Source: Echinostoma caproni
Taxonomy: Eukaryota; Platyhelminthes; Trematoda; Plagiorchiida; Echinostomatidae
Assembly (NCBI GenBank): GCA_900618425.1
Contig: UZAN01039747.1
Coordinates: forward strand, 2,674-66,673
Reading direction: 5' to 3'
DNA length: 64,000 nt
This document shows, piece after piece, positions 1 to 11,010 of this stretch; position 1 is the first letter of the stretch; every line of letters starts with the position of its first letter. The notes under the pieces were generated by a model. That model was not told where the DNA came from. It saw only the letters and a program-made list of their open reading frames with translations, and searched no databases. The translations under genes were made by a program, and so were the position numbers.

Positions 1-551
1 ATGGTGAAAATTGACTTTTGTAGTGGAAAGTTTACAGCAGCTACTCAAGCGTCAACAACAACAGTTAACGAATGAAAACCCTAAGATGTTAACTGCAGGA
101 ACCCTGTTTTATAGAACTAGTGCATCTGATTATGGAATCACGTTTGACTCACGATAAGCAGAAACAATGATGTTCTTGAAAGTGACGGAGCTACTCTGAA
201 ACGAAGTATGGAGTAGGCGGAACCTCTGATAATCAAGCTTGGTCAGGCGGCACTCAAAAAGTAACTCACTTTCGTTTCCCCTAAACATCCAAGTACTCTT
301 TTTTAAGTCAAGTCAGTAGTAGATTTATGCACCCGGATGGGTAAATTTTCAGCATTTACACCATATTTATGGATTAAAATTTACAAATTAATTACATAAT
401 GAAACTGCAAGCAGTAGATCGTGTTTGTCAATGAAGCAAGCATTTGCGCAATTCTGTGAACTTGGAAGGAATAGTAAACTAGCTCAGCTTCGTTTTTTGT
501 TAACAATGGTTCATTTTCAAAACACGTCATTTATTCCTGCGACTTCCTCAG

Positions 552-1610
552 ACTAATGAGAATGAATTCATTCCCTAAGTGGGCCATGGCAACCGTGGTT
601 GTTATTCTTTCTACTCCAAGGTAGAATGAACGATTAATTAAAAAATACCTATTCATCTGAAATCCTCATTACAACACTGACGCAAACATTCAATTATATC
701 CGTTATCCAAGTTCAGAACGCACCGAAACTGCATTCAAGCGAGCCGAGGACGAGTGGTAACGCCTAAAACATTCAAATCACGCTGTTAAGGTAATCCGGT
801 ACATAGAAGTCAAGCCAGCTATAAAATTCACTGTCTTAACCACATCTAGAGGACAACGATCTCTGTTTAGCTTTTGATATTGAGCCATATATATTGAGCC
901 TGTAGACTGTGGCACCTCCGATAATTTTACACATACGGGGTATAAGAATGCGGAATTCGTGGTGAAGTGGGTCACAGAACAACCATCTGTCGCGATTGCT
1001 CTAAACCGAACACACGATTTCCAGTCAACCGGAAGTCACAATTCCTCAAACCTCACTTTCACTACAAATACCGTTGACTCCAAGAGCTGCCGTCCCTATT
1101 AGGACCCAACCAGTTTAATTACAAATAGATGCAGCCTAAGATGTGACCGTTCTTTTCAATCACCCTTCTGGAATCCGCCAAGTAAAATAGACTATCGGAG
1201 AACTGCTTTGCGAGTTTTGGAGTCGCTAACAGAACAAATACCATTTATTGATGAATTAAAGTGTGGCAATTTTTATTTTGTGAATGTCGTTTGCACCGTA
1301 CAAACTAGATATTCAACCGTGATTGTTGAAACATGATGGACATCTATTGCATGGACAAATTGAATTTGTGTTAGGTCTCCTTCAGTGAGATTTGTGATTC
1401 TTCTGACCGCAGGATCAATTCACAGTAGTAATTTGATCGATAGTGCGTCAAAGGGCATTTACATTGCCCGCTATCCGCTAAGTTGCCCATCGACAAAAGT
1501 TCAAGGACAGCGTTGATGGCGTTCGAAAAGTCACCAAACAACTTTCAAGAGATGATGAATTGTCTGTGTGCAAAATATTTGGTAGACAACAAGCTATCAA
1601 GTCACGATAA
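552..1610 (+). CDS. Possible four-exon gene for a small secreted protein
   Basis: Inferred model, not recognised as a known family. Exons are 552-620 (ATG at 556), 712-756, 1131-1177 and 1483-1610 (stop TAA 1608-1610). Codon phases agree at all three junctions, donors are GTAGAA, GTAACG and GTAAAA, and an AATAAA lies at 1666, about 55 bases past the stop. The first exon reads MRMNSFPKWAMATVVVILS, which looks like a signal peptide. The mature part is charged and contains three cysteines; the last exon is rich in K, R, D and Q with strong G-at-position-1 bias (14 of 41 codons). The third acceptor lacks a pyrimidine tract. The frame at 899-1330 is also open apart from one TAG at 1100, so the region could instead be a decayed ORF. 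Confidence 0.25.
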
Positions 1611-3023
1611 TCGGATAGGGAAAAGCCGGATAAAAATGTAAGATGAAAGATGTTAGTCGAGAATGAATAAAACAGGTGTAAAAGTGTGCGAAAATAAAGA
1701 GACAGTAAATGAGGATTGAGGGTTCTCACTGTGGTGAGGTAATATTTGGTAACTGGATTCTGTGAACCATTCATCATTACCGAGCACTTATAGCTATTAA
1801 CGGGCAGTAGCCATGAGTCAGAGCTTGTTTAATCTTTTATCTGGTGGCCTGCATGCTTATCCAAGACATCGACCTAGGTCCGAAAATCTTCTCTTGTCTG
1901 GACCTGCTTCATAGAACGTTGCGCCGGAAAATGTCTTCCCCATCTTCAGATCCGCGAGCTTAGGTGATATCACGTCAGGTGCATGGGTTGTTTCATCCTT
2001 TGTTTGTCAATGTGTGATATTCATCAACGGATACTGTGCCTCCATCGTTTCCCCTGGGTTGACTGCAAGAACCCTAAATACCGTGTTGTGGTTCAGCTAT
2101 GATAACCGAAAGGTGTTCTGATCTCCTAATACTACCTTATCGAACATTTTCACAATTTCTGATTGGCGGTGGCTTCGGTAATCACTGTTCTAAGAACGAC
2201 CACGGTGCTGTTCCCAAGGTGAAACTAAATCGAGAAATGCGACAATGGCACTAAGATTGTTGAAGGACAGTTTGTACTTACTACTTGTGAAGCTTATACG
2301 TTAACCTAAATTCACCCGGTTTACTTTGAGTGATGGAGATATCCAAGTGATTCTATATGATTTCAGCGATAAAGATTATCGAATTCAGAGCCCATAATCC
2401 GAAAAGTGCATTTTGAAAACATTCCAATTTTTAAACTTCTTTTTTTCTTATAAAATTCCGCAACCTTATAAACATTATGGCATTTTTCGACAGCCCTCTT
2501 TACGTTATTTCTATTGCAGTTGATTTGATAGAGATATCTTATTCCGTTCCGAAAATATGACCAAAATGGTCATTTCGATTGTTCGGTGTTTGAAGGTGCT
2601 TCTGTGATGGTATCACAGAGATGGATTGTGACCCGAAAGTGTCGAACAAACTGGAAGTCAATCTGGTCAATACTGATGTGTATGTCGATTGAGCATAATC
2701 TATTGGTGTTCCAGTGCAGTCGCTTGAGGTATAGCTTATGAATTCTATTGCAACATCATGCGATCGACGTAAGCAATGGCTCAAGCGTTGATCGCGCATG
2801 GTTCACTGGTATCAGCGGAGGGAGACACACATAGAGGCATACATGTCATGGCAAGATAAACAACCGACATGTATTTCATGGGAATTGCGTTATGCGTGTG
2901 AACGAAGCCAGTTCCACAATCGTCCCCCACACTTCAACGGGAGGTAGAGAAATCGGTGCTGCATGGTGGTCATCCAGACATCGCTGGGAGGCTTGTCAGC
3001 ACCGATGAGGTCAATGCGACAGA

Positions 3024-3149
3024 TTGAAATAATCCGAGGACATCTTGAAATAATCGAGAGAAATCTTGAAATAATGGTCAGCCAACTTGAAATGATTCCC
3101 GGACATCTTGAAATAATTCGAGGACATCTTGATATGATATTTGGATAAC
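3024..3149 (+). repeat. 21-bp minisatellite, six units
   Basis: Six consecutive 21-base units start at 3024, 3045, 3066, 3087, 3108 and 3129, each beginning TTGAAAT or a close variant (consensus start TTGAAATAATC, end GGACATC). A seventh partial unit begins at 3150. The unit length is a multiple of three and the array is open in one + frame (2963-3148), giving repeated seven-residue units with Leu at the first position and Ile/Met at the third and fourth, as in a short coiled-coil heptad. Divergence between units suggests an old array. Whether it is coding is not decided by the sequence. Confidence 0.85.
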
Positions 3150-5392
3150 TTGACTTGCAAGAGGTAAAGAACGGTCAGGGGACACTTTTCTCTTTAACTA
3201 CATCGTGACGATCAAGGCGGCTCTCCAGAGCAGAAGTCTTGGCTTGAATTGTTTCCAGGTTGATGAATGGTGTGAGTTCAAACGTTGAATATAGTGTTGG
3301 ACGAAAAATCACCATAAAAGTTGACATCATACGACAACCCGAAGATTAAGTAAATATCCGTAATTTGTTCAACGGGGATTTTGGTCCACGTGAGAGAGCC
3401 TAAAACAAAATGGAGTAGCTCACATGTCAATTCAAAGTTAACAGTTTCGTACGGACTAGACATATTAACTAGAACTCAGAAGTAGAAGGGTACAATAAGA
3501 CTCAACAGCGAGCTTGTAGGTTTTATATGTGTTGATGCATTAATGGTCCACGGAAATTTAATTAAACCCGATAAACGTTTGCACCCACATAAGAGAAGTT
3601 GTTTAACTTTATTAGTGACTTTGGAGAATAGTTCGAGCTATAACACAGCGGTTAAGCATCAACAACAAATCAGATTTACTGGTTGAGATACGCTATACTA
3701 CGCTATATGTTGGAAAAAGAAGGCTGTAGTGAGATCTCAACTTCAGTTTCAGTATGTCGCCTAACTACTAGCAGCTGACTCATCTTGAGCAACGCGGAAT
3801 CGATGAGTTTCTCACTCGATCTGAAGAGTATTGATTGGATAATATTGTATCGATATGTACGACCCTCGTGTAAGCTTTGCAGATATATTTTTGACGAAAA
3901 TACATTCACTTCGTTATAATTCAGCATTCTTTCCCATAGTAGACATGTGCATCATAGAATTTAAGAAACAGTAACTTTTTTTATTAGATTCTGCCTATTT
4001 AGTTCATTGAAGGAAGTCAGGGTAAATGCAGTGCTGGCATACATCTCTTAACCCCATGAACTTAGGGCGCAAGAGAAGATAGATGAACAAAATTTCCAAT
4101 CCGTTCTAAAAGAATATCCCAAAATATTCCCAGAGTGATCACCTTTTGCTTCAGTTTCCCCAAACATTACATGTGTTATAGCAAATCGTCGTTCCAAAAT
4201 TTCCAGTTTTTACTACATTTATCGCGTTAACTAGTGGTTCCAATATAGAACATTATCATAGAAGTTCATATTTTTGAATCGAGAAGTTCAGCCTTCAATG
4301 CAATGTTTTTCTTTTTTTCTTTTTATTGGACGAGAGATCTGTGGATGTACTGAATATGTTACAGAAAAAGTATTTCTGTGAAGTGAACGGCGGAAGTCAA
4401 GCGGTCAAGGTCACCGCAACATTCACCCTGATTTCGCATCTCACTACCACCGGCCAAAGTTTTTCCCTTCATTGCGTACGAGACTGAAGCCATGGCATTC
4501 TAGTTCAGTTGGAAACTCAGTCAGTCCGGTACTATGTCACCATGACATGACTGGTATTTGGGAATGGCGTCTATGCTGAGTATATTAGTTTGAATAAACT
4601 ATGCACTATAGTTTCCATGTATCTCCTTCTTCCTCCCCTAGATTCAGTGCCTCAAATTCCCACTGCTGCACAAATCGTTTTCACACAAACTCATACACAC
4701 ACGCGTTCACCCGCGTTCACACAAGCATACACACACAACAACGTAAACGCAAAACATGAACTCAAATTGCGTAGCTTTTCATATTTTTCCCAGTCCCCGA
4801 TTTTAAGGAAACCAAATAATTTACAATCCGTTGGGTAGTTTCTTTCGGAAGGTAATTCAGATCGGTATATTCATTTGCCTATCTGTTTTGTAATTACTGA
4901 TCAGTGCGTTTTTTTATTTTGCGATATTGCTCGCAAATACTGATGCGTTAAATAAACTTTAAGTCTGTCTGAGGAATGCCTTTTAATTAGCTAATTTTTT
5001 CGTACGCAATTATCGATGATCGGGGTCATAACTAACGCCTGCTTGCTTTTACGACTGACTCAAGAAATACATTGATCTGCAGGATCAAATAAACCGACTT
5101 TCTCCTTAGGAGTATCAGTAGCAACATCACCCACAGGAGGGCTGATACTGATTGCCCGGTCATATATCCAATGCTTTTTTCTAGCAATACATACGGCGAT
5201 AGTTGATTAGCTCAACGTGCGAGCTTTTAAGTTAGAACTGATCAAAATTGATTAGACAGACTATCCACGAATGTCATTCTCTGTTGGTACTGTGTTGAGG
5301 TGACTTACGTTTCCGATTGCGAAGCGCTTTGCTTATGTAGTAATGAAAAATAGAACATATTGTTGGTTACAACTGTGATTCTTAATTTACAG
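3150..5392. other. No recognisable gene
   Basis: AT-rich sequence. Only chance-length open frames, a CA-rich patch near 4681-4740 and an 8-bp inverted repeat (AGTATCAG/CTGATACT) near 5110-5150 were seen. Confidence 0.5.
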
Positions 5393-5548
5393 AAAAGACA
5401 AAGAAATTCGGGCTCGACTGAGTACCAAACCCGAAGCGGATTCGAAAAACGTTCTCTTTTGGGTAACTGCAAACCCAGAGCACGTTTTCATCACACCAAG
5501 AACAATTCAGTTTCAGTAGAGCAGGATGAGCGCAGGTGGCGCAAGAAG
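5393..5548 (+). CDS. Candidate internal coding exon, basic protein
   Basis: A 156-base segment is open in one frame (52 codons, phase 0 at both ends). It follows a classic acceptor (pyrimidine-rich GATTCTTAATTTACAG ending at 5392) and precedes a GTATTA donor at 5549. The translation is rich in Arg, Lys, Ser and Glu with no long hydrophobic stretch. It starts KRQRNSGSTEY and ends EQDERRWRKK, so it is probably a soluble or nuclear low-complexity region. The family is not recognised. The opposite strand is also open here, but that reading runs into the adjacent TG microsatellite and is judged a shadow. This is one of the better exon candidates because both splice sites and the codon bias agree. 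Confidence 0.4.
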
Positions 5549-5621
5549 GTATTACTTTGAGAGGTAGGGAAAATGTGCAGATGTGGAAGTGTAAAACAGA
5601 TTTCATGCTGTGACGTGGAAC

Positions 5622-5622
<1 letters not shown>

Positions 5623-5658
<36 letters not shown>
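5623..5658. repeat. TG microsatellite
   Basis: Eighteen uninterrupted TG units. It accounts for the Thr-His run in the open frames read on the other strand. Confidence 0.97.
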
Positions 5659-5660
<2 letters not shown>

Positions 5661-7242
5661 TGAAAGCAAGTGATCGAGATACATGAGGAGGATAGTGTAT
5701 TGATTTTTGTTACGAACTGAGAATAGTACACCATAATAACATTTTCCCCAACAGATTTGCAGACGGAAAAGACAAATGTACGGGCCATTTGAGACAATTT
5801 GTCGATTCACTCTCAGCCTTGCAAGTGCACTCCAAGGAAATATGGAGAAAACTTGAGTTTTTTTGGTTTTTGATATTAACTATACCCTATGAAAAACTTC
5901 TTGTTTGTAAATGTGCCACGGAAGACGACAGTAAGTGGTAATAGTTCTTTTTCTTTGTATCCTAAACTAGTTGAAGTGGGCTTAGAAAGTATTTTCTACC
6001 TCAAGTGGTACTTGAATCACGGTTGATTACCTATACATCTACCCTAGTGAAATGACTGCCGGCGATCAAATTCATCCGGAGAGAGAGAAATGCAATATCC
6101 GTAAGCATTGACAGAAGTCGCAAGAGATCATTGGTGATAAAATCGATTTTCACTGACTTTTATGGGCAAATATTCTGTTTTGCAGTCATGACAAAAGTCG
6201 ATCGGAATGCTCAGACTTTATACATAACCTAAATCATTCCAACTTAGAAACACTTATTCGACGGGTAGAAATAAAGAGAGTATACCAATCGAAGTAAACC
6301 AAAAGCGATAAAAGCGTCTCGAAAAGTACCTAACTGTCAACCAACAGGTTAACCGGTAGACTTAGATAATATACTGTATCAGCTGATGTTCCAACAAATT
6401 TATCACGTAAATTATAAAGTTAAACTTTGAGAATGAGAAAACAATTTTCATTGGTTCGATATTGATTTCACTGATGACGAAAGCTTGAAACGGAATAAAT
6501 AAATAGTTTTCTATCTATTTGAAACTGAAAACCATACCCGGTGTGCTTTACTTTTAACCAATACTTGTACTTAAACAGTGAAAACGACTTGGATTTCATA
6601 TATCGCCCTCATGAAGCACTATTATAATTCTCAAACAGATATAGTAATCTAAGGAGTTTTGGCTTGACAGATAGAGTATTTGGAAGCTTGCTGTTAGAAT
6701 AACTGGTTTACAGTCTCAAACCCTGCAGTGATGTTGTTAGTTGAATACAAAAGAATATAAAAATTACTGAATTGTTTACCTTACTAACAATCAACTGATT
6801 TTGGTCAATCAGAAATCATTTCATCCGACAAAAAAACACAGCAATAAATCATTTTCTTTGAGCAAGACCCTATAATCAGAGAATACTATGGTGTACAATC
6901 TAGTCATTGATTGTGACACAAAAGTCATCTCAATTTAAACGGCTCAGATGGGGATTTCAGTTTTTCATCTGAATTCATACTTGGTGCACCCAATCTGTTC
7001 TTATCCATGCACTTTCGAATGGCCCTGTTGAATCTGATCACAAAGACTGAGGTGTGTTGGTGCAGTTCAGCTTTTTATTCAGTTGCACAGTTAAAGTGGA
7101 AGATGGAAACCTAAATCTGCTGGAAGACCTGATTTGGTGAAAAGTTTTGATTGAAGTTAAAAGATTACCCCCGTGTCTCTCATTCGATCTGTTGGGTCAA
7201 AAACTGGTCAGCTATCTCTGAGGGAGACAGCTGAACAAATCT

Positions 7243-7337
7243 AAAACCGCTAATCCCGGTCAGCCTGAGTATGAGCTGGTTGACACGTTAATACATTACG
7301 CCCTCCATGCGATGAGTTCAAACTTCTAGCCCCCGAC
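7243..7337 (-). mobile_element. tRNA-like SINE fragment (family E)
   Basis: On the minus strand, directly after the A-rich tail of the family B SINE, a B-box-like AGTTTGAACTC is followed by CATCGCATGGAGGGCG. The same order (TTTGAACTCC, then CATCGCAAGAAAGGCG) occurs on the + strand near 30650, so the two are copies of one dispersed sequence. No A box is clear. Confidence 0.45.
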
Positions 7338-7522
7338 CTTTTTATTTTTTTATTACACACCAGTGTGTGATAAACAGCAGACGGGGCGGACCCCACCGTC
7401 ACGAAGACCTGCTGTTCAGTAATAGTAACCGGCAACCTGATCCCGAGACTTGGAGTGGCGAACCACACAAGGCCCCGATAGACGGTGAATCCGTACTGTA
7501 ACGCTTAGCAACCGCGCCAGTA
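7338..7522 (-). mobile_element. SINE family B, internally deleted copy
   Basis: The minus-strand sequence matches the 30.2-kb SINE over CTATCGGGGCC, TGTGTGGTTCGCCA, ACTGAACAGCAGGTCTTC and GTCTGCTG, and ends with TGTGTAATAAAA plus an A-rich tail. At its 5' end only an A-box-like TGGCGCGGTTGCTAAGC is left; the B-box portion is deleted. It abuts a second repeat fragment at the tail. Confidence 0.8.
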
Positions 7523-7532
7523 ATCTTTTATC

Positions 7533-7852
7533 GTGAGTGCTTGTATCTCATCGGACCTTTATTGTTCATGGTGTTCTGTTTCCTTTACCTTGCGGGTTTC
7601 ACTTCAACCCCAACCCACGGAAGACCTGCCTACCACTATTTCCTCGCCAACCCATGTCAGGCATCCCTTCCGTCGTTCCCCGCCGTTGTTCGTATCGTAT
7701 CACCTGGTATCGTATCTCGCTGCAAGCATACGAGCCGAGGGACATCCTGTCTCGCATATCTCTTCACTCCGTTGCGCTGCCAGAGCCCGGAATATGTTCG
7801 CATTGCAGTACTATTGACGAGTTCTAACGAGAGCGAGACTTATGTGCATTGA
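7533..7852. other. GC-rich island, all three + frames open
   Basis: About 300 bases markedly richer in GC than the surroundings, with long open frames (roughly 95-103 codons) in all three + frames at once. Such a pattern usually reflects composition (few TA-containing stops) and not coding. It lies immediately 3' of the SINE pair. No splice site or family match stands out, and it may be an undescribed repeat or a promoter-like region. Confidence 0.4.
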
Positions 7853-9659
7853 CTCTTGAATGTATGGTTAACTGGATTCACCCTGGATTGTGCCTGAAAA
7901 ATAAGTTTTGAAAAATGGTTACAATTCCACCTTAGTTCACAGCCCGCTCCTCGTTTGTAATCGCTTGTCTTTAACTTCTGAGTTATCAATTATCTTCCTT
8001 TGTAAACTTTTTGTTCGATTATTTCGGCCATTTGTTTCACTATTCTTAACTCAAATCCAGGAAATGTCGCCCTTGATGACCGTCAAAATGTTAATCACTC
8101 CACGTGGATGAAGTAAAGCTAAGGTTAACATCTTGTAGAATGGAGTGCTGTATATGTTTGGGTAAGAATAACAGGTCACAAGCAATTGATGCTTTCCATA
8201 GATTTCACTCTATTTATTCATCTTATATCCTTCAGGCAAACGATTTTATTATTGAATTTTCACTTTCTTGCGTTTAGCGATGGCAAAGACATAACTTTAA
8301 TATTACGAGAAAACAGTTTTATAAAATCACGAAAATGGGTAGAACAGATAACAATTCAAATAGTGCTAATAAGTAGTTACTGAGCAAATTCCACCATTAT
8401 AAATAGAAAATATAATTGCGATTTTAAGGTGTTTCTAACTGCTTGCTCTTTATATCTATATTTTTGTCCAGATTAATGTAAAAGATTGAATTGCTTAGGT
8501 ACAAATTCGATCACCATCATTTTCTGTTTGAGTAGTCTATGAAGCTGTGGTTTTTTATGTCGAGAAACGGTGGAAATAAAATAATTCACAATCTTTTGGT
8601 CTACTTGAAAATCGTTGTCGAAATTTGAATTAACGATTGACTACCTACAGAGCTTTATAATTCGTGAACCCAGTGATTGTATCACCTCAGGATTTTGGTT
8701 TGATTGAAACAGGCTCTCAAAAAACAATTCCCACCGAATCTTTTCATGGCCGAACAATACAAAACAGCTTTAAAAACGTTAGCAACCAGTTGCTAGCTAC
8801 ATTCTCGTTCAAATAAAATGTTTGAGGTGGATCTGCAGACCGGACCAATCATTTTCAGTATTACAAAATTCTATTCTGCTATGTGATGAACAATCACTAG
8901 TGAATGAATACAATTCCGAAAAAAAATCTGTTGAAAAATTACCACTGCTTGCATGTTTTCCGTGAACGTCCAAATTGGTGGGAAATAAACAAGGACCATT
9001 ATCTACACCGAAGCAGGCAAGCGAACGAACGGGAGATGATTTTGGACTAAATCATATGAGATCAATAGTTGGACTGGTTATATGTGTATTCCGATAAAAA
9101 GGAAGCAGAGTGGATTACGGTGAACAAGATGGATGGAAGGTTGATATGTTCCGGGATAAAGATGACGTGATTACCTGAAATGAGGCGGATATGAGTGACC
9201 CAATATTATACTTATTTTGCCCTACCGGAGATGCAGTCAACTAGAGCAATAAGAAGCCGACTAAATGTGATTTCAATGAAGCAAAATGAAGAAATTAGAA
9301 AAACAAACAGCGGAATTTTACGGTTAACAAATAGAGAGTTTATTAAAATAAAAATTTAATCAGGATGTTCGTGTTGATTCTTCAGGCCAGATGTACAGTA
9401 ATCTGTTCTACAATCTGGCCTTGGAATTGAATCCCTGTTCTTATTGTTTGCATAATCAAATGCGACGCACGCAGATTCAATATAAACAATTACGAAATAA
9501 ATTTTCAAGATTTCAGAACCTGAATATTATTTAACCATTGACAAAATGCATTATTTATCGTTCATATTAGCTGGAGGTGTAAACAACGCTGCTTTTTGTG
9601 TTTTAACCTCCCCGAGGATACCATCATTTCAAGTTTTAAAACGAAACTGATTTATATGC

Positions 9660-9825
9660 AAAGGAAACGTTTGTGCTAACCGACAAAGAGCGCACTGGAC
9701 AACTGTTTCTTCCTGTTAAGGACTCATCAGGAACGCACAAGTTTTGTGTCCCTGTCAGGATTCAAACCGTAGATCTTTGGGTTGGGACTTTAAACCCTTA
9801 CATTTTCGCTACTCGGCTAATGGTC
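9660..9825 (-). mobile_element. tRNA-derived SINE with hammerhead (family A)
   Basis: The minus-strand head has an A-box-like TTAGCCGAGTAGCG (9807-9820) and a B box GGTTTGAATCC (9758-9768), the internal RNA polymerase III promoter of a tRNA. A spacer and the hammerhead (9673-9738) follow. The end of the element beyond the ribozyme is not defined here. A second copy with the same order lies at 13150-13296. The open frame reported across this interval on the + strand is antisense of the element. Confidence 0.75.
9673..9738 (-). ncRNA. Hammerhead ribozyme (type I) in SINE, best copy
   Basis: On the minus strand the catalytic core is CUGAUGA (9724-9730), a stem II hairpin GUCC-UUAACA-GGAA (one G/A mismatch at its base), then GAAA (9706-9709). 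Stem III is short (ACA with UGU) and the cleavage triplet is GUC (9682-9684), so cleavage would fall between 9682 and 9681. Stem I is supported by GUGC (9735-9738) pairing with GCAC (9673-9676), plus C-G and G-U pairs nearer the core. The order tRNA head, ribozyme, body is that known for schistosome Sm-alpha SINEs. The stem II mismatch may reduce activity. Confidence 0.75.
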
Positions 9826-10926
9826 ACCACCTTGATTTAACATCAAACTCGGGTTTTAGGTGCGAAAACTGTATAAATCTTAGGTTGATGCGCACGGGTC
9901 TGTTTGAAAAGAACATATACCAAGATGATAATGGAGAACGGCTTACTTTGTTTCAGAAACTAGTAGTTGCCCGGTCTAAATAATGATTTTTTGAAAGTAA
10001 CACAATAATGAAACGTGATCAAAACTGAATGAATATAGATCAGTTGATTTTCAGTTTCCAACTAGGCCCAACCACTCGTGAATGCATGGCTAACCGAAAG
10101 GTTTTACAGAAAATCTATCACTCGCTTCAAAGGGTGTGTGTATCAAAAATGGGATACGTATGCCAGTTATTTGTAAAAGTGACTGAAAGATAAACTACTT
10201 GGGACTAGCCAGGTCAATGATATCTTATGCAGTTTACTAAATTCCACTTCAGTTATTATTCGTTTTGTTCAATATAGTTGATCAATTATTCAGGGTAGAC
10301 CAAAGGTACTGCGGTTTTAATTGGTCGGGGATTTTTTTCATTCTGGAGCACAATGGAGTTATTCACATGCATATTTTTTATCAAATGGAAGCGGAAATAC
10401 TGCGCACGGTTTATTAATTTTTGAAAGATGAGCTCTTGGAAACTGGAAGAATTATTGGCGACTTGAATTTGAAATACATTTGACAGAAAATTAAAGGTGT
10501 CCAGGAATAGTGTTATCTGAGAGTAGACAATCCCAATATGAGCTTCGGGTGAAAAATAAATTGTTTTGCAGCAGATAATCATGCAATTTGGTAAATGTGC
10601 TCAACAAATAGAAAACAACAACAATAACGATAATCAAGTCCTCAATTTTCCTACCCAATTTTATACTCGGACGAACCGTTCACCATCTTTAATTTTTAAG
10701 ATAATAGATACTGTAACCATGGTAACATCGGGTACACACAAGATGATTCTGGAAGACACTAATTCGCTTTTCTCCATCCGTTTGCAAAACGCTTAGTTCT
10801 TTTTGAAATGGGGTCTCCATGAGAAACCAGAGAGAGAGAGAGAGCAAGAGCGAAAGCAAGGGAGTGAGTGATAGAGAATGCAACACGCAACCAACCGCAA
10901 TGCTCACATTCTTGTTTACATGTCAG

Positions 10927-11010
10927 ATCAGGTCGATTCTGGACGAAATTATTGCGGTTACAAAACGGATGTTAGTTTTTGCAGTTTGCTATTCTGGTCT
11001 CTTCAAAACC
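10927..11010 (+). CDS. Candidate short coding exon
   Basis: Twenty-eight codons in phase 0-0 lie between an acceptor (TTCTTGTTTACATGTCAG) and a GTGAGA donor at 11011. The frame reads IRSILDEIIAVTKR and continues hydrophobic to GLFKT, with 8 of 28 codons starting with G. A second frame is also open through the exon, so the reading frame is not secure. Family not recognised. Confidence 0.25.

Noticed and set aside
5382..5810. 142-codon minus-strand ORF with Thr-His run
   Set aside because: Spans the TG microsatellite and the antisense of the 5393-5548 exon candidate.
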